Part shown: positions 14,630 through 16,684 of the stretch, piece by piece
How positions within the stretch are numbered: the stretch's first letter is position 1
How the letters are laid out: each line of letters starts with the position of its first letter
NCBI GenBank assembly: GCA_030616425.1
Contig: JAUWXJ010000029.1
Location: 1-16,684, forward strand
From: Desulfobacterales bacterium
GTDB taxonomy: Bacteria > Desulfobacterota > Desulfobacteria > Desulfobacterales > C00003060
Direction: 5' to 3'
Length of the DNA stretch: 16,684 bases
Position numbers and translations under genes: made by a program
The notes under the pieces: generated by a model
What the model saw: the letters and a program-made list of their open reading frames with translations, nothing else
Told to the model about the DNA's origin: nothing
The model's database searches: none

Positions 14630-15256
14630 TGCCCTACCTTAAGAAGACCCCGCAGGGATATAAGCCCCCACACAAGGACACGAAAAAAGATATAGATTCC
14701 GTGGTTCAAAGGCCTCTTGATAATGCATTTTTACGGGAAAAAGTAGCAAAAATGTTGGATTGTGAACAGATATTGGAGAAAAATCATTCTCCAGCTTGCA
14801 AGGTAGTCGAGCTACTAAAATATTGTTGATCTGTTGTCAAACCTAAATGTCTGTAGTCTTGATCAGTTCGTGAAATATTTATCAACAATTGATAACCGCC
14901 TAAAAGCATTGAATTATGGATGAAGCTTCGCTCAAAGGCTCTACAATTCAACCTTTTCTCAGACGGCCATTTTATTCTAGTATTTTAAAGCCTTGGCCGA
15001 TTTCACAGCTGTTTTTGAACACAACCACAATCTCACGAAAGCCCTGTTTTTGTCCTATTTTCTTCCATTTTCTCGAAATTGCGTATTAAGCTAACTTTTC
15101 TACCATAACGATTTGTTTTTATGAGGATAAAAAAAATTCGACCAAAATAAGGGGTGCGAAACAGCTCTCAGCCCTCTAGTCCGCTCACAAATTTGACTTT
15201 TCCAAGCCGAACTTGTAGGGACAATCAGTCACGGACTGCTATAAGCGGATAACGTT
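14630..15256. other. dnaA-pdxA divergent intergenic region
   Basis: 627 nt, AT-rich, between divergent dnaA and pdxA, with no convincing gene. On the minus strand a perfect -35 TTGACA (14835-14840) lies about 205 nt before dnaA, but only a poor -10 (TAGTAG) follows at 17 nt. A DnaA-box-like TTATCAACA lies at 14879-14887 and partial matches at 14823 and 15240. CAGTC-ACG-GACTG (15226-15238) is a perfect inverted repeat just upstream of pdxA, followed by TATAAG. TTGAATT and AATTCAA (14910-14953) form another inverted pair. It probably holds both promoters; evidence for an origin is thin. Confidence 0.5.
14879..14887 (+). promoter_or_regulatory. DnaA-box-like site
   Basis: TTATCAACA differs from the consensus TTATCCACA at one position. 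It lies 250 nt upstream of dnaA and could serve autoregulation. A single good box is not enough to call oriC. Confidence 0.35.
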
Positions 15257-16267
15257 ATGACAAAACGCCCCATCATAGGGATCACCATGGGGGATCCTGT
15301 CGGGATCGGGCCTGAGATTATCCTAAAGGCCCTTGCCCAGAAGTCGGTATATGAGACCTGCCGCACCCTTGTTCTGGGCGATACAGCGGTGATCACCGCC
15401 ACAAACGAGCACCTTGGGGCCGACCTCATAATCCGCCCAATAGATTCACCTGAGGCTGGGCTTTATGAACCAGGCAATATCGATGTAATCGGGTTCTCTG
15501 ACCTTGGCTCAAGCGAGCTTCAATACGGTCACCCCACCCAGGAGACCGGCCGCGCCATGGTTGCCTACATAACCGAGGGCATTGACTGGTCCATGAAGGG
15601 CCTGATTCATGCCCTTGTGACCTGTCCCATAAACAAGCTGGCCATGCATACGGCAGGGTTCGACTTTGACGGCCACACCGAGCTCCTGGCCGAGCGCACA
15701 AAGACCTCAGACTATGTCATGATGCTCGCCGGGGCCAGGCTTCGGGTGGCGCTTGTAACAATACATGTTCCTTTCGCCCAGGTCCCTGGAAAGCTTACCA
15801 CTGAGGCGGTCCTAAAAACGATCCGTATTACAGAAGAGGGACTCAGAAACTCGTTTGGTATCCCTAGGCCGAGGCTCGCAGTGGCCGCCCTGAATCCGCA
15901 CGCAGGCGAAGGGGGGTTGTTCGGAGATGAAGAAAGCACAATCATCTCACCAGCCCTCCGTCAGGCTGGTCAGGCAGGCATTGATGTGTCCGGGCCGTAT
16001 CCGCCGGATACCCTGTTTCACAGGGCCCTGAACAACGAGTGGGATGCAGTGGTCTGCATGTACCACGACCAGGGGTTGATCCCGTTCAAGATGGTGCACT
16101 TTTCAGATGGTGTGAACGTCACGCTCGGGCTTCCGATCATACGCACATCCGTGGATCATGGCACAGCGTATGACATCGCAGGCACGGGCAAGGCCGACCC
16201 CGGCAGCCTGGTAGCTGCCATACTCATGGCGGCCCAGCACACTCGCACAAGAACGGCTAAAGGCTAG
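15257..16267 (+). CDS. pdxA: 4-hydroxythreonine-4-phosphate dehydrogenase
   Basis: A 336-residue cytoplasmic enzyme that oxidises 4-phosphohydroxy-L-threonine with NAD(P) in DXP-dependent vitamin B6 synthesis; its product reacts in the PdxJ step. It shows ITMGDPVGIGPEI (9-21), TCPINK (122-127), GHTELLA (139-145, substrate His140), and metal-binding histidines H170 (TIHVPF), H215 (NPHAGEGG) and H270 (MYHDQG), plus the C-terminal DHGTAYDIAGTGKADPGS. Length and motifs are normal. No strong ribosome site precedes the ATG, but no other start fits. It is divergent from dnaA and its 3' end overlaps the convergent kinase gene by 11 nt. Some PdxA2 paralogues act in catabolism, but the context here does not suggest that. 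Confidence 0.95.
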   Translation: MTKRPIIGITMGDPVGIGPEIILKALAQKSVYETCRTLVLGDTAVITATNEHLGADLIIRPIDSPEAGLYEPGNIDVIGFSDLGSSELQYGHPTQETGRAMVAYITEGIDWSMKGLIHALVTCPINKLAMHTAGFDFDGHTELLAERTKTSDYVMMLAGARLRVALVTIHVPFAQVPGKLTTEAVLKTIRITEEGLRNSFGIPRPRLAVAALNPHAGEGGLFGDEESTIISPALRQAGQAGIDVSGPYPPDTLFHRALNNEWDAVVCMYHDQGLIPFKMVHFSDGVNVTLGLPIIRTSVDHGTAYDIAGTGKADPGSLVAAILMAAQHTRTRTAKG

Positions 16268-16684
16268 TCACAGGCAGCTCTAGCCTGAACGTGGCGCCTC
16301 CATCAGGATTGTTTTCCACAAAGATATCTCCATTATGCCGCCGCGCGATCTCATATGAGATATACAGGCCCAGCCCTGTCCCCTTCCCCACCTCCTTGGT
16401 AGTAAAAAAGGGCTTGAAGATATCCTTCATTACTCCTTCAGATATTCCAGGGCCGTTGTCCCGGCATTCAAACACCACTATCTTTTTCTGCTCGTCGTAC
16501 CGGGTCTTCAGCGCAATCTTCCCTTTTTGGCTGTCCACGACCTGGATCGCATTCCCTATGATATTCAGACAGACCTGCCCCAGGTTGGCAAAATTTCCCC
16601 TGATCTCAGGAAGATCTTCTTCGTAATCCTCAACAATCTCAATCCCTGTGCGCTTGTACTGGTTGTAAAGCACCTTCAGGGCAT
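16257..16684 (-). CDS. Sensor histidine kinase, C-terminal ATPase domain (partial)
   Basis: The last 142 codons of a gene that continues past the right edge. They form a HATPase_c domain: N box NLGQVCLNIIGNAIQVV, G1 box DNGPGI, F box FKPFFTTK, G2 box GTGLGLYIS and a terminal GGATFRLELPV. It resembles kinases of the NtrB/PAS group. The phospho-accepting His, sensor domain and partner regulator lie outside the window, so the signal is unknown. Its stop lies inside the pdxA 3' end (convergent overlap of 11 nt). Confidence 0.92.
   Translation of the reverse strand, partial: ALKVLYNQYKRTGIEIVEDYEEDLPEIRGNFANLGQVCLNIIGNAIQVVDSQKGKIALKTRYDEQKKIVVFECRDNGPGISEGVMKDIFKPFFTTKEVGKGTGLGLYISYEIARRHNGDIFVENNPDGGATFRLELPVTSL

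Noticed and set aside
14629..14829. 66-codon plus-strand frame starting with TTG next to the dnaA start
   Set aside because: It has no ribosome binding site, touches the dnaA start codon and matches no family I recognise. The end (NHSPACKVVELLKYC) is vaguely protein-like, so a gene remnant is not fully excluded.
14630..15256. Replication origin next to dnaA
   Set aside because: Only one near-consensus DnaA box, no box cluster, no clear AT-rich 13-mer series and no dnaN; kept as a plain intergenic region.

Overview
The window looks like bacterial chromosome from a Desulfobacterota-type (deltaproteobacterial) organism. The basis is indirect: DnaA carries the motif GRDFNRYHATTLHA, which I associate with that group from memory, and there are GGGACGTCC-type repeats, a GlcD-type oxidase and mixed GC content. 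No rRNA or other decisive marker is present.

Layout. Positions 1-1291 (minus) hold a truncated, AT-rich AAA ATPase gene of the OLD/DUF3696 type. Behind it lies the last 55 codons of a tyrosine integrase (1484-1651), cut exactly where a GGGAC-type repeat begins. From 11192 down to 1811 runs one tightly packed minus-strand operon of ten genes: a LivK-like binding protein, a two-helix membrane protein of unknown function, a radical SAM enzyme, a SAM methyltransferase, a 50-residue basic peptide, a second radical SAM enzyme with a SPASM domain, and LivH, LivM, LivG and LivF. A sigma70-like promoter with a perfect 7-2-7 palindrome lies just upstream (11236-11285). A second copy of the repeat lies beyond it (11407-11545). 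Then come tRNA-Thr(CGU) with its own promoter and a terminator, and a housekeeping block of higher GC: glcD-like oxidase and dnaA (minus), pdxA (plus), and the 3' end of a histidine kinase gene (minus, running off the right edge).

How the genes may work together. The centre of the window is a peptide-modification cassette embedded inside an operon for a branched-chain-amino-acid-type ABC importer. The short peptide directly precedes a SPASM radical SAM enzyme whose N-terminal 80-90 residues look like a peptide-recognition region. A methyltransferase and another radical SAM enzyme are translationally coupled upstream. This is the arrangement of a ribosomally made, post-translationally modified peptide (RiPP) pathway, but no peptidase or exporter is present and the only transporter is an importer. 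I infer that the operon makes or modifies a peptide-derived product linked to uptake of a small organic substrate, or re-imports its own product. I do not recognise it as any described system. The AAA gene and integrase stump are separate, degraded mobile-type DNA. The glcD-like gene has no AUG, GUG or UUG at its natural 5' end and probably starts at AUC.
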